A stretch of DNA of 64,000 bases from an uncultured Coriobacteriaceae bacterium. GTDB taxonomy: Bacteria; Actinomycetota; Coriobacteriia; Coriobacteriales; Coriobacteriaceae. The notes under the pieces are model-generated. The model was not told where the DNA came from. It did no database searches and saw nothing but the letters and a program-made list of their open reading frames with translations. How positions within the stretch are numbered: the first letter of the stretch is position 1; each line of letters opens with the position of its first letter. Position numbers and translations under genes: made by a program. This document shows, in pieces, positions 18,854 through 29,016 of the stretch. The stretch covers positions 248,001 through 312,000 of the forward strand of contig CALUOP010000003.1 of the NCBI GenBank assembly GCA_944322305.1, written 5' to 3'.

Positions 18854-18907
18854 GTTCCGTCAGTCTCTGCCGCCGCGTCGCGGCCTCAGTTGCTGCCGCC
18901 GCCGCGC

Positions 18908-20221
18908 TTACGCGTCCCAGGCGCTGCGGCCGTGCAGGGCGCGCAGACCGATGTCGCGACGCAGGGTCTTGCCCTCAAACGCGATCTTCTCGCACGCCTC
19001 ATACGCGCGGTTGCGGGCCTCCTCAAACGTGGGCGCCAGCGCCGTCACGTCCAGCACGCGGCCGCCGGCGGTCACGATCTCGCCCTCATCGTTCACCGCG
19101 GTGCCGGCGTGGTACACCGTCACGTTGTCCATAGCCTCTGCGTCGGCGATGCCGGTGATGACCTTGCCCTTCTCGTAGCTGCCCGGATACCCGGAGCTCG
19201 TGAGCACCACGCTCACGGCGTAGTCGGGCTTCCAGCTGAGCTCGACGCTGTCCAGACGCTGTTCGGCGCAGGCCAGCATGACCTCTACCAGGTCGTTTTC
19301 CAAACGCGGCAGGATCACCTGGGTCTCAGGGTCGCCAAAGCGCGCGTTGAACTCAAGCACCTTGGGGCCCTGCGGCGTCAGCATGAAGCCGCCGTACAGG
19401 CACCCGCGGTAGTCGATCCCCTCAGCGGCGAGCTCGGCCACGGCATTGTCCATCACGGCAACCATGGCGGCGTGCTCCTCGTCCGTCACGATCGGCACGG
19501 GGCTGTACACGCCCATGCCGCCGGTGTTGGGGCCCTTGTCGCCCTCGAGCGCGCGCTTGTGATCCTGCGCCGTGGCCATGGGGCGCACGGTCTTGCCGTC
19601 GGTGAAAGCCAAAAGCGAGCACTCCGGCCCCACCAGCATCTCTTCGATAACCACCGTGGAACCCGCCGCGCCAAACGTGCCGCCGAAGCACTCGCGCACA
19701 GCCTCCTCGGCCTGCTCAAGCTCGGTAGCAACGATAACGCCCTTGCCGGCTGCCAGGCCGTCGGCCTTCACCACCAGCGGTGCGCCCTGTTTGCGCACGT
19801 AATCAAGGGCATCGGCCTCGTTGGTGAAACTTGCGTAGGCCGCCGTGGGAATGCCCGCGCGCTCCATGAGCTCCTTGGAGAACTTCTTTGAGCCCTCCAT
19901 CTGCGCTCCAGCCGCACCGGGTCCGAAGCAGGGGATGCCCGCCGCGCGCACGCTGTCGGCCACACCGGCCACCAGCGGCGCCTCGGGGCCGATGACAACC
20001 AAGCCCACGTTGTGCTCCTGCGCAAACGCCGTCACCGCGTCGCCGTCGTTCTCGTCAAGCGCCACGTTGGTACCCACCAGGCCCGTGCCGCCGTTGCCGG
20101 GTGCCACGTACAGCTGGGCGCACCGCGGCGAGGCCGCCAGCGAAACCGCCAGCGCGTGCTCGCGGCCGCCGGATCCCAGCAGCAGGATGTTCAAGGGGGT
20201 AGCAGAGGTCTCAGGTGCCAT
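18908..20221 (-). CDS. purD: phosphoribosylamine-glycine ligase (GAR synthetase)
   Basis: The enzyme joins glycine to phosphoribosylamine using ATP, the second step of de novo purine synthesis in the cytosol. The 437 residues match the family length. ILLLGSGGREHAL is the N-terminal signature. The ATP-grasp core shows GSKKFSKELMERAGIPTA, LVVKADGLAAGKGVIVA and the conserved GPNTGGMG. VLEFNARFGDPETQ carries metal-binding Glu and Asn residues. The start at 20221 is preceded by GAGAGAGGATGAACC. The gene is separated by about 350 bases and a large hairpin from the degV-family gene upstream, so it probably has its own transcript. Confidence 0.97.
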   Translation of the reverse strand: MAPETSATPLNILLLGSGGREHALAVSLAASPRCAQLYVAPGNGGTGLVGTNVALDENDGDAVTAFAQEHNVGLVVIGPEAPLVAGVADSVRAAGIPCFGPGAAGAQMEGSKKFSKELMERAGIPTAAYASFTNEADALDYVRKQGAPLVVKADGLAAGKGVIVATELEQAEEAVRECFGGTFGAAGSTVVIEEMLVGPECSLLAFTDGKTVRPMATAQDHKRALEGDKGPNTGGMGVYSPVPIVTDEEHAAMVAVMDNAVAELAAEGIDYRGCLYGGFMLTPQGPKVLEFNARFGDPETQVILPRLENDLVEVMLACAEQRLDSVELSWKPDYAVSVVLTSSGYPGSYEKGKVITGIADAEAMDNVTVYHAGTAVNDEGEIVTAGGRVLDVTALAPTFEEARNRAYEACEKIAFEGKTLRRDIGLRALHGRSAWDA

Positions 20222-20446
20222 GGTTCATCCTCTCTCCGCGCGCACGCGCTTGGTCTTATCGCCAGCTTATCCTTGTATTGTAGTGAAAACAGGCAAAACG
20301 TCTTGCGGGAGCACGTAAAAAGGATGCGAAGCGGTTGGCGGGATGGGATTTTGCCGGCGTGGGGCGTCACAAGCGGCCCGTTTTAACACTTTTATGCATT
20401 ATCCAACAGCGAAAAGCAGGAAATCCCGGTGAACTGAAAACCAAAT

Positions 20447-20552
20447 CGTCCATAGCTCGATTTTTTGCACATCGAAAAACAAGGGATCTACCTGCAAGAA
20501 CACATCATTCTTGCAGGTAGATCCCTACGCGCAAATATATCAGCTATGGACG
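20447..20552. other. nested hairpin element between the degV-family gene and purD
   Basis: The outer arms CGTCCATAGCT (20447-20457) and AGCTATGGACG (20542-20552) enclose a perfect 18-bp inner stem (20483-20500 with 20508-20525; GGGATCTACCTGCAAGAA on one side, seven-base loop). On the minus strand the inner stem is followed by TTGTTTTTCG, so it can serve as terminator for the degV-family gene. The outer arms are not explained by that role. No gene is present in 20222-20577. Confidence 0.7.
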
Positions 20553-20577
20553 GTTCGCCCCTCCTCGCAACGAGGCT

Positions 20578-21519
20578 TTATTCAAAATGGGGTGTGAGGT
20601 AGGCGGAAATGTCGTCCAGCACCGCGGAATGGCAGCTCGCCGGGAACCGCATGAGCCCCATGGCGCCCAGGCCAACGTGCGTGGCGATGGTGGGGCCGAT
20701 GGTGGCCACGGTGAGGAACCGCGCCGCAATGCCGCTTGCCGCCTGGCGGTCTATGGCCTCGCTCAGGGCCGCAAGCGCTGCCGGCGCCTTGAGATAGAGT
20801 TTGTAATACACCAGGTCGCCCAGCTCCTGGGCGTCTTTTGCCAGTTGGCGGGCCAGGTACTTGGCCGCCGCCTTGATCCCGCGGCACTTGTGCACCACTT
20901 CGATAGCGCCCGTTGCGTCGAGCGACACCACGATCTTGATGTCCAAAAGCAAGGTCGCCAGACCCTGGAAGCGGCTTGCGCGGCCGCCCTTCACCAGGTT
21001 GTCCAGGTTGTCGGGCACAAAGTAGATCTTGTGGCCGGCGCGCAGCGCGTCCATGCGCGCCACCGCGTCCTCAACGCTGCCGCCCTCCTGAGCGATAACG
21101 GCCGCCTCGAGCACCATGGCACCCTGGCCCACGGTTGCGCTGCAGCTGTCGTACACGGTCACCCTCACGTCCGGGTGCGCAGCCATGATCTCCTCGGCTG
21201 CAAAGCGCGCACCCTCGATGGTGCCGGAAAGCGCGCCGGCCAGGTGCACCGAGAGGATCTCGCGCGCACCCTCGTCTACCAGGCGCTTATACACCGCTAC
21301 GAAGTCGCCCGGCGTGGGCTGCGAGGTCACGGGGAGGTCGGCCTTGGTACGTGCGTCTTCCAGGATGGCGCAGAACTGGTTGATGTCGATGTCCACCCCG
21401 TCCGCGTAGTCAACGCCCTCGTAGCTCACATGCAGCGGCACGACGCTTACGTGGTACTTCTCAAGCAGCGCCGGCGGCAGATCAGCCGCGCTGTCGGTAA
21501 CGATGGCGAAACGGTTCAT
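20578..21519 (-). CDS. DegV-family fatty-acid-binding protein (313 aa)
   Basis: The start MNRFAIVTDSAADLP at 21519 matches the N-terminus of the DegV family (FakB-like), whose members bind one long-chain fatty acid in the cytosol and can present it to a fatty acid kinase. Further family features are LHVSYEGVDYADGVDI, TSQPTPGDF, SVHLAGALSGTIEGAR, VYDSCSATVGQGAMVLEAA and FVPDNLDNLVKGGRAS. I preferred 21519 over a longer frame to 21741 because AAGGGTCATCG precedes this ATG and the extra 74 residues look non-coding. No kinase partner (FakA) lies nearby, so the link to lipid use is by family only. Confidence 0.92.
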   Translation of the reverse strand: MNRFAIVTDSAADLPPALLEKYHVSVVPLHVSYEGVDYADGVDIDINQFCAILEDARTKADLPVTSQPTPGDFVAVYKRLVDEGAREILSVHLAGALSGTIEGARFAAEEIMAAHPDVRVTVYDSCSATVGQGAMVLEAAVIAQEGGSVEDAVARMDALRAGHKIYFVPDNLDNLVKGGRASRFQGLATLLLDIKIVVSLDATGAIEVVHKCRGIKAAAKYLARQLAKDAQELGDLVYYKLYLKAPAALAALSEAIDRQAASGIAARFLTVATIGPTIATHVGLGAMGLMRFPASCHSAVLDDISAYLTPHFE

Positions 21520-21671
21520 CGATGACCCTTCTTTGCGGTCGTCAGCGGATACAAACGGTAGGTCAAACAAAACAAGCAACGCATGGCAGAGCGCCGACAA
21601 CGCCGCGCGGTCCTTGCGCCGCGCGCCCGAGCCCTCGGGATCTGAACCCCGCCCAAAACCAGGCGCTAAAA

Positions 21672-21712
21672 CAGCGCGGGGCGCCGGCCGCCTTGGCCAA
21701 CGCCCCGCCGCG
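21672..21712 (-). terminator. GC-rich hairpin downstream of purA
   Basis: Near-inverted GCGCGG(CG)GGGCG arms surround a further GGCCAAGGCGGCC loop, followed on the minus strand by TGTTTTAG. It lies between the purA stop and the degV-family start and fits a terminator. Confidence 0.55.
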
Positions 21713-21725
21713 CTAAACGGTTCGG

Positions 21726-23063
<1,338 letters not shown>

Positions 23064-23180
23064 TTACTTCCCTATTATAGGCAAGTTCGCAAAAGGTGCG
23101 CCACGATCTTGCGTCTGGGCGAGAAGAACACGTCGGCGGGCGGTCGGCCGCACGCCTCCCGCCCGCCGCACCGGGGAACG

Positions 23181-24581
23181 TTATCCCTCGTGTTGCTCGT
23201 CCAGCTCGTAGAACTTGGTGCTGGCGGGCAGGAACATGAGGTCCACGTCGCCCACCGGGCCGGAGCGGTTCTTGGCCACGATGACACGCGTCACGTTCAT
23301 GGGCGGGCGATCTTGGCGCTCGGCTTCCTGCTCGTCGGCGGAGCGGTCGAGGAACATGACGATGTCGGCGTCCTGCTCGATAGCGCCGGATTCGCGCAGG
23401 TCCGAGAGCATGGGGCGCTTGTTGCCGCCGCGCTGCTCAACCGCGCGGGACAACTGCGAAAGCGAGATAACCGGGATGCCCAGCTCCTTGGCCATGATCT
23501 TGAGGCCGCGGCTCATCTCGGACACCTCGACGGCGCGGTTCTCGGCCCGGCGGCCGGCCGGAGGGCTCACCAGCTGCAGGTAGTCCAGGATGATGATGGC
23601 CTTCTCCTTGTTGTGCAGCATGCGGCGCGCTTTTGCGCGGATCTCGGTGATGGTGGTGCCCGGCGTGTCGTCGATGAGGATGTCGAAGCTCGAGAGCATG
23701 CGGCACGCCTCGTCGATGTTGGCCCAGTCCTGCGGGGTGATGCGGCCGATGCGGAAGTTCGAGATGCTCACCTGCGCCTGCGCACAGATGAGGCGCTGGG
23801 CGATTTCCTTGCCGCTCATCTCGAGCGAGAAAAAGCCGACGGTAAACCCTGCGGCTGCGGCGTTGGTAGCCAGGTTCAGCGCGAAAGACGTCTTACCCAC
23901 GGCAGGGCGGGCGCCCAGGATGATGAGCTGGCCGGCGCGGAAGCCCAAAAGCAAGCGGTCCAGCCGGCTGAAGCCGGTCGGCACGCCGGTGGGGGCGCCG
24001 GGCATCTGGCTCAGCTCCTCGGCCTCGCGGTACGCCTCGCCCATGAAGTCGCTCAGGCTTTGGTAGGTGTTGCGCACCTCGCGCTCGGTCACCGAAAGCA
24101 GCATGCTCTCCGCGCGCTCGATAACCTCCTTGGTGTCGGTAGGCGCGTCGTACGCCAGAGCGTTGATTTGGTTCGTGGCGCCGATGATCTCGCGCAGCAT
24201 TGAGTCGCGCCGCACGATCTCGGCATGGTGCTGCCAGTTCACCAGCGCCATGGTCTGGCCCATGAGCTCGAGGATGTAGGCCTCGCCGCCTACGGCGTCC
24301 AGCTTCTCCATAGAGCGCAGGTGGTCGGCGAGCGACACCGCGTCTATGGGGATGGTCTTCTCGTACATGTCCTGCATGGCCAAAAAGAGCGTCTTGTGCG
24401 AGGGGCGGTAGAAGTCGTCCGGACGCAGCTCTACCAGCGCTTCCTCAACCACCTCGGGCGAGAGAATCATGGCAGAGAGCACGTTGGCCTCGGCGCTTTG
24501 GTTGTTGGGCAGGCCCATGCGCGCCGAGCGCTCGGCTAAGCCGCTGGGCGACCAATCGTATGAGGAGTCCATGGAGGGCAT
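23181..24581 (-). CDS. dnaB: replicative DNA helicase
   Basis: This is the hexameric 5'-3' helicase at the replication fork. It has 466 residues from MPSMDSSYD. The N-terminal domain begins MGLPNNQSAEANVLSAMILSPEVVEEA, as in the family. The RecA-like core has a Walker A motif in ARPAVGKTSFALN, ILDYLQL as Walker B, and SQLSRAVEQRGGNKRPMLSDLRESGAIEQDAD. The start at 24581 is preceded by GGAAAGAGACATGC. A longer frame reaches 24797 but crosses DnaA-box-like sites and lacks similarity to DnaB. There is no intein, and the helicase lies away from dciA, its probable loader, at 42 kb. Confidence 0.96.
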   Translation of the reverse strand: MPSMDSSYDWSPSGLAERSARMGLPNNQSAEANVLSAMILSPEVVEEALVELRPDDFYRPSHKTLFLAMQDMYEKTIPIDAVSLADHLRSMEKLDAVGGEAYILELMGQTMALVNWQHHAEIVRRDSMLREIIGATNQINALAYDAPTDTKEVIERAESMLLSVTEREVRNTYQSLSDFMGEAYREAEELSQMPGAPTGVPTGFSRLDRLLLGFRAGQLIILGARPAVGKTSFALNLATNAAAAGFTVGFFSLEMSGKEIAQRLICAQAQVSISNFRIGRITPQDWANIDEACRMLSSFDILIDDTPGTTITEIRAKARRMLHNKEKAIIILDYLQLVSPPAGRRAENRAVEVSEMSRGLKIMAKELGIPVISLSQLSRAVEQRGGNKRPMLSDLRESGAIEQDADIVMFLDRSADEQEAERQDRPPMNVTRVIVAKNRSGPVGDVDLMFLPASTKFYELDEQHEG

Positions 24582-24590
24582 GCATGTCTC

Positions 24591-25030
24591 TTTCCACAGG
24601 TGCGCGATACTGCAACGACCGCGCGCATTGATTGCCCCCATGGTAAAACAAGCCGCTGACCTGCGGAAGACCTTCAAGGGGCCCTTTAAGGTTTCAACAA
24701 AGCCTGTGGAAAACCATGCCGGCCATTCCCTGCGAGAAGAACGGTTTTCAACGTTTTCCACATTTTTGCGCTGCGCAGTGGCGGACGCGCCGCTCACGTT
24801 CGCTCCATACGGCGTTTACCAGCGGATATGCAAAAAGGTCGATAAGTTCCTGCAGTTTTATAGGTATTGATCTCGTACAGTTTATTAAAACCGCAGGTAG
24901 TTGGCTTATCAATATACAAAGCGCAGGATATCTAGGTGCCAATATATGCAGAGCCACAGTCCCATATCGCACGGAAAACCAGCACCGATCTAACCGCGTT
25001 TCCACGCACACGCCCCTGACCTGTGGATTT
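24591..25030. promoter_or_regulatory. DnaA-box-like nonamers upstream of dnaB
   Basis: TTTCCACAG (24591-24599), TGTGGAAAA (24705-24713), TTTTCCACA (24754-24762) and TGTGGATTT (25022-25030) resemble DnaA boxes (TTATCCACA, with TTTTCCACA as a frequent variant). They lie in the dnaB leader. There is no gene in 24582-25204; the remainder is AT-richer sequence and the palindromic element below. Confidence 0.4.
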
Positions 25031-25053
25031 CTCCCCGTTTTACACCCCGCTCA

Positions 25054-25132
25054 TGCGCTAAATTAGGCCGTGCTTAATCTGGCGCATTTCGTAAGACAGA
25101 GCGCCAAAATAGGCCCGGCCTAATTTGGCGCA
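25054..25132. repeat. palindromic dispersed element, copy 1
   Basis: Two imperfect palindromes (TGCGCTAAATTAGGCC... and GCGCCAAAATAGGCCC...) are separated by TTTCGTAAGACAGA. Further copies are at 30319-30399, 33444-33545 and 41778-41810. All lie between genes. Confidence 0.8.
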
Positions 25133-25141
25133 TGGGCGCAC

Positions 25142-25171
25142 AAAAAAAGCCCCCGGCGTGGGCCAGGGGCC
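25142..25171 (-). terminator. rho-independent terminator of the rpsF-ssb-rpsR-rplI operon
   Basis: On the minus strand GCCCCTGGC-CCAC-GCCGGGGGC is followed by seven T (25148-25142). It lies 35 bases past the rplI stop. Confidence 0.85.
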
Positions 25172-25204
25172 TGTATCGCATGCAACATGCGGTGAGCGCT
25201 GAAG

Positions 25205-25738
25205 CTACTCGGCGACCTCGACGGTCTCCTCAACCTCAACGGTCTCCTCGACAACCTCGGACTCCTCGTCCTCGTCAGCGGTCTCCTCGCCGGGCTTGAC
25301 GCCCACGAAGCAGTTGACCGTGGCGTTGATGTCGCGGTAGATCGAGAGCTCCACAGCGTGGACGCCCGCAACCTTGATGGGGTTCTTGAGCTCGACGCGC
25401 TTGCGGTCGAACTCGATACCCAGCTGCTCCTTGATGGCGTCGGCCACCATGGCAGAGGTGACGGAGCCGAAGAGCTGGCCCTCCTCGCCAACCTTGGCGT
25501 CGATGAGGAGGTTCTTGCCGTCCAGCTGCTCCTTCAGGGCGTTGGCGTCGGCAACGCGCTTAACCTCGCGCTTGGCGATGTTGTTGCGACGCTGCTCAAG
25601 CTGCTTCAGGTTGCCCGGAGTGGCAAGCACAGCGATCTTGTTGGGGAACAGGTAGTTCTCCGCATAACCCTGGGCAACGTCGATGACGTCACCCTCGCCG
25701 CCCTTGCCCTTGAGCTCACCCAACAGGATGATTTTCAT
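25205..25738 (-). CDS. rplI: 50S ribosomal protein L9 with acidic C-terminal tail
   Basis: L9 binds 23S rRNA and helps keep the reading frame. It has 177 residues starting MKIILLGELKGKGGEGDVIDVAQGYAENYLFP, the N-terminal signature. The two-domain L9 fold is complete by about residue 150. A tail rich in Glu, Asp and Val (VEETVEVEETVEVAE at the end) extends it beyond the usual length. The start at 25738 is preceded by AGAAGGAGTACCC. It is the last gene of rpsF-ssb-rpsR-rplI. Confidence 0.97.
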   Translation of the reverse strand: MKIILLGELKGKGGEGDVIDVAQGYAENYLFPNKIAVLATPGNLKQLEQRRNNIAKREVKRVADANALKEQLDGKNLLIDAKVGEEGQLFGSVTSAMVADAIKEQLGIEFDRKRVELKNPIKVAGVHAVELSIYRDINATVNCFVGVKPGEETADEDEESEVVEETVEVEETVEVAE

Positions 25739-25777
25739 GGGTACTCCTTCTAACGTGCCGGCAAGCGGCACCTTGTG

Positions 25778-26041
25778 TTACTTGCGACGACGGTCGCCGC
25801 GGGAGGAAACCACCGGCACCGTGTAGGGCAGAAGGGCCATAACACGAGCGCGCTTGATGGCGTTGGCGATGTCGTGCTGATGCTGCGTGCAAGCGCCCGT
25901 GACGCGGCGCGGCTTGATCTTGCCGCGGTCGGTCATGTACTTACGGAGCAGCTGAGTATCCTTGTAGTCGATGTACTCGGTGTGCTCCTTGCAGAACTGG
26001 CAGTACTTGCGACGCGGCTGACGTGCGTAATCCTGAGCCAT
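25778..26041 (-). CDS. rpsR: 30S ribosomal protein S18
   Basis: S18 sits at the platform of the 30S subunit and pairs with S6. The 87 residues begin [20 protein letters not shown] and include a CxxC pair, [27 protein letters not shown] and a basic end (DRRRK). The CxxC plus a downstream Cys is compatible with a zinc-binding form. ATG at 26041 follows AAAGG by about 10 bases. Confidence 0.96.
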   Translation of the reverse strand: MAQDYARQPRRKYCQFCKEHTEYIDYKDTQLLRKYMTDRGKIKPRRVTGACTQHQHDIANAIKRARVMALLPYTVPVVSSRGDRRRK

Positions 26042-26093
26042 GTCCAAAATACCTTTCTACGGGCGGCCGAGAAGCTCCCGGCCACCGTCATGC

Positions 26094-26609
26094 CTAAAAG
26101 GGAATGTCCTCGTCGTACACGTCCACCGCGGGGGGAGCCGAAACCGGCGCCGGCTGCGGGGCAGCGGGCTGGGGAGCGACCTGCGGCATGTAGCCGCCCT
26201 GCTGCGGCGCGGGGGCCTGCGGGGCGTAACCACCCTGCTGGTACCCGCCCTGAGGCTGGTAGCCACCCTGACCCTGCTGGTTGCGCGGGGTGAGGAACTC
26301 AATCTCGTCGACGATAACCTCGAGCTTGCTGCGGCGCTGGCCGTCCCGTTCCCAGGAGGAGTAGCGCAGCTTGCCCTCGATCGCGACTTTCATGCCCTTG
26401 GAGAGGAAGCGCGAGAGCGCCTCGGCGCGCGTGCCGAACATCGTGCAGTCCACGAAGTTGGGGTAGTCCTCCCACTCGCCGGTCTGCGGGTTGCGGCGGC
26501 GATCGTTAACAGCCACGCCAAACGACATCACCTGGGTGCCGCCCTGCGTAGCGCGGATCTCCGGGTCGCGCGTGAGATTACCGGAAATGTTGACGCGGTT
26601 GATGCTCAT
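26094..26609 (-). CDS. ssb: single-stranded DNA-binding protein
   Basis: The protein coats single-stranded DNA during replication and repair. It has 171 residues. The N-terminal OB-fold begins MSINRVNISGNLTRDPEIR and includes NFVDCTMFGTRAEALSRFLSKGMKVAIEGKL. A flexible Gln/Gly/Pro/Ala linker with repeated GGYQ/GGYAPQ follows. The last residues DVYDEDIPF give the conserved acidic partner-binding tip. I chose ATG at 26609 over one three codons upstream by family N-terminus. It sits between rpsF and rpsR, the standard order. Confidence 0.97.
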   Translation of the reverse strand: MSINRVNISGNLTRDPEIRATQGGTQVMSFGVAVNDRRRNPQTGEWEDYPNFVDCTMFGTRAEALSRFLSKGMKVAIEGKLRYSSWERDGQRRSKLEVIVDEIEFLTPRNQQGQGGYQPQGGYQQGGYAPQAPAPQQGGYMPQVAPQPAAPQPAPVSAPPAVDVYDEDIPF

Positions 26610-26669
26610 ACAACTCACTACCTCTCAATGCGGCGGAAAACCCGCCTCGGGTGCCGTGCACCCGCTTCC

Positions 26670-26963
26670 TTACTGCTTCTCGGGACGGGCAACGATCATG
26701 TGGCGGACCACCGCGTCGGTGATGCGCAGCACGCGATCGAGCTCGGCGATCTGCGAGGGGTCAGTGTGGAAGTTGATGAGGGTGTAGTCACCGTCGGTCA
26801 TGTGGTTGATCTCGTAGGCGAGCTTGCGCTTGCCCCACTCCTCAACGTTGTCGACGGTACCGTTGCCGGCGGCGATGGTCACATCGATGCGCTTCATAAC
26901 GGCAGCGCGGGTCTCGGGATCAATCGCGGGATCGACAAAAAACAGCAGTTCGTAAGCCTTCAT
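26670..26963 (-). CDS. rpsF: 30S ribosomal protein S6
   Basis: S6 is the partner of S18 in the small subunit. The 97 residues start MKAYELLFFVDPAIDPE and carry WGKRKLAYEINHMTDGDYTLINF, the family core. ATG at 26963 is preceded by a near-perfect AGAGGAGGTGACAAC. It is the first gene of the operon, and the promoter TTGCCT-17-TACTAT lies about 70 bases upstream. Confidence 0.96.
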   Translation of the reverse strand: MKAYELLFFVDPAIDPETRAAVMKRIDVTIAAGNGTVDNVEEWGKRKLAYEINHMTDGDYTLINFHTDPSQIAELDRVLRITDAVVRHMIVARPEKQ

Positions 26964-27032
26964 GTTGTCACCTCCTCTGGACATATGGCCTTGAGTCGTG
27001 AAGGTGCGCTCAAGGCAGGAAAAGACTGGATA

Positions 27033-27061
27033 ATAGTAGACCGTCCCCCTGCCCAAGGCAA
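27033..27061 (-). promoter_or_regulatory. promoter of the rpsF operon
   Basis: On the minus strand TTGCCT (27061-27056), 17 bases, then TACTAT (27038-27033). It lies about 70 bases before the rpsF start. The rest of the gap (27062-27502) has no supportable gene. Confidence 0.5.
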
Positions 27062-27380
27062 GAACAAGCTGGTAGAACCCTCGCTCCTATCACAACCTCC
27101 ACATACCCCTCGCCCCTATGCCAACGCTTGCGGCGATGCGTGGGTTCGATCTTCTCAGACCCGTCCAACCGCCATCCAACCGTTTTCCGCCCCGCGCTTG
27201 GCGCCAAACCCGCACCTTCTTGCACGATTCCAACCCCATGCCGTTTACCTGCGATACCAGCTGGCCTGTTTCCCAAAGGGCGAGAGGAACCTCCTGGCGG
27301 CGGGCGTTTTTCTCCGCATGGTTTCCATAACGCGGGGCTTGGTCGCCTCACGGAATGGCCTGCGTGCGAGAAGCACGAGA

Positions 27381-27430
27381 AAGGCCAGCTGGCTTTGGAA
27401 CGAGAAACCCCTCCAAGCCAGCCAGCCTTA
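27381..27430 (-). terminator. imperfect hairpin downstream of the DUF4013-like gene
   Basis: GGCCAGCTGGCTTTGGA and TCCAAGCCAGCCAGCC pair with a few mismatches around a short loop, about 75 bases after the stop at 27503. There is no clear T run. Confidence 0.35.
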
Positions 27431-27502
27431 TGTACTATGCCCGTATCGGGCGGTTCGGCGCTGTCGATTGCCCGCGCGCGATATGAGAGCCGAGTGCGTG
27501 CG

Positions 27503-28912
27503 TTAGCGCATCTCGTCCTCATCGGCCGCGGGCAACACCGCGGTAGGAAGCTCGTCAGCGGGAGCGGGGCTCTGCGCAGACGCGGCGGCAGGCGTTTCCT
27601 CAGCCGCCTCCGACACCGCCTCGCCAGCGGGCTCCGCCTGCGACGCCGCATCCCCGAGCACCTCGGTCACCGCAGCGGGCTCAGGATCGGCGGGCACATC
27701 AGCCGCGGCCGGCGCAGCCTCCCCCAAAAAGACGGACAGCGCGTCGGCGGACTGCTCAGCCTCAGCATCCGCAGCGTCAGCCGGGACGCCGGCAACCCCC
27801 GCCGGCTCAGATGCCGCCTCCGCGGCCGCTGCCTCGGCTGCCGCCGCAGCTGCCGCGGCCGCCATAGGCACCGTCACCGCTGCGTCCGCCGCCGCACCGG
27901 CATCAACGCCGCTGGCGCCCGCCGGGGCATCAGCCTCAACCGGAGGCTGGGGCGCAGGCTGCGGATCTACCTGCGGCTCTACCGGTGCAGTCTGGGCGGC
28001 TTCAGCCTCCGAGGGCGGCAGGGGCGACGCGCCGGAGCCGCCGTCGCCCTTGTGCGGCACGTCGCTGGGCAGCGGGTCGGACGAGGTGCCCCAGCGACCC
28101 ACGTCAAAGCGCTGCACCCACTGGCCCACGGCGTTGACGCTCACCAGCTGGGCCACCACCGAGAAACACTCGTACACAAACACCGCCAGAATGGCCAGAA
28201 CCACGGCGAGAATCGTGATTCCCATGACCGTGCCCACAGGGAAGACCGACCAGTCGCCGAAATAGTAGCTGGAGGTGTAACCCACGCCCATGACGCCAAC
28301 CGACGCGAAGATCACCGCGAGAATGCCGGCTACCACCGAAAACGCCACTGGCAGGAGGTTTGCCACCAGCGACACCACGAACACGTGGAGAAAGCCGCCC
28401 GGGTCGCGCCCGATCATCTGGAACACGCGGTCAACGCGCCAACCGGCCGCAAAGCGGTCGTAGATGGTGGCGCGCAGAGCGCATACGCTCATGAACGTGT
28501 TGGCCAGCGTGCCGATGACCAGCCCCACCAGTCCGACGAGAAACGCACCGGAGGCAAAGAGAGCCGCTGCGCCGAACGGCGAGACGGCGGCGAGGATCCC
28601 CACCGCACCCACGCCGAGAACCGGCACGATCACGGTCAGGCAGGCCAGCACGATGCTCATGAGCACGATCACGGCGAACGCGCGACCGCCGCTGGTCATG
28701 AGCTTGCCGTAGTCAACGCCGCGCTGCTTGGGCGCCGCGTCGACGCCCCACGCGGTGAGGCGCGCCCACTCGTATCCGTAGCCCAAAATCGCGATCTGCC
28801 CCACAATGGGAATCCAACCCACCAGGGCGAGTATCATCACGGGCTTGAGCCAGCCCTTGTCGCGGGTCAGCATTTTGAGGGATGACCCGAATCCCAGCTG
28901 TTGAGCGGACAT
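27503..28912 (-). CDS. DUF4013-like multi-pass membrane protein with Ala/Pro-rich tail (469 aa)
   Basis: About the first 290 residues are a hydrophobic domain with roughly six membrane segments. The features RDKGWLKPVMILALVGWIPIVGQIAILGY, EWARLTAWGVDAAPKQRGVDYG and GGRAFAV resemble the DUF4013 family of uncharacterised actinobacterial membrane proteins. The remaining 180 residues are low-complexity Ala/Pro/Glu/Val, likely a cytoplasmic or extended tail. The start at 28912 (MSAQQLGFGSSLK) follows AAAAGGAGACGGATC. The longer frame to 29080 overlaps the upstream gene. No function is known. Confidence 0.8.
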   Translation of the reverse strand: MSAQQLGFGSSLKMLTRDKGWLKPVMILALVGWIPIVGQIAILGYGYEWARLTAWGVDAAPKQRGVDYGKLMTSGGRAFAVIVLMSIVLACLTVIVPVLGVGAVGILAAVSPFGAAALFASGAFLVGLVGLVIGTLANTFMSVCALRATIYDRFAAGWRVDRVFQMIGRDPGGFLHVFVVSLVANLLPVAFSVVAGILAVIFASVGVMGVGYTSSYYFGDWSVFPVGTVMGITILAVVLAILAVFVYECFSVVAQLVSVNAVGQWVQRFDVGRWGTSSDPLPSDVPHKGDGGSGASPLPPSEAEAAQTAPVEPQVDPQPAPQPPVEADAPAGASGVDAGAAADAAVTVPMAAAAAAAAAEAAAAEAASEPAGVAGVPADAADAEAEQSADALSVFLGEAAPAAADVPADPEPAAVTEVLGDAASQAEPAGEAVSEAAEETPAAASAQSPAPADELPTAVLPAADEDEMR

Positions 28913-29016
28913 GATCCGTCTCCTTTTCCGTTGCGCGCCCGCATTCACGTGCAGCGGGCGCTGTGGTAAGCCGTGGCGCTGGCAGACAAGCGCCGCGGCC
29001 GGCCGCTGCGCAGGTG

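Noticed and set aside
24582-24797. N-terminal extension of DnaB
   Set aside because: The extra 72 residues have no similarity to DnaB and include DnaA-box-like DNA. ATG 24581 has a better ribosome site.
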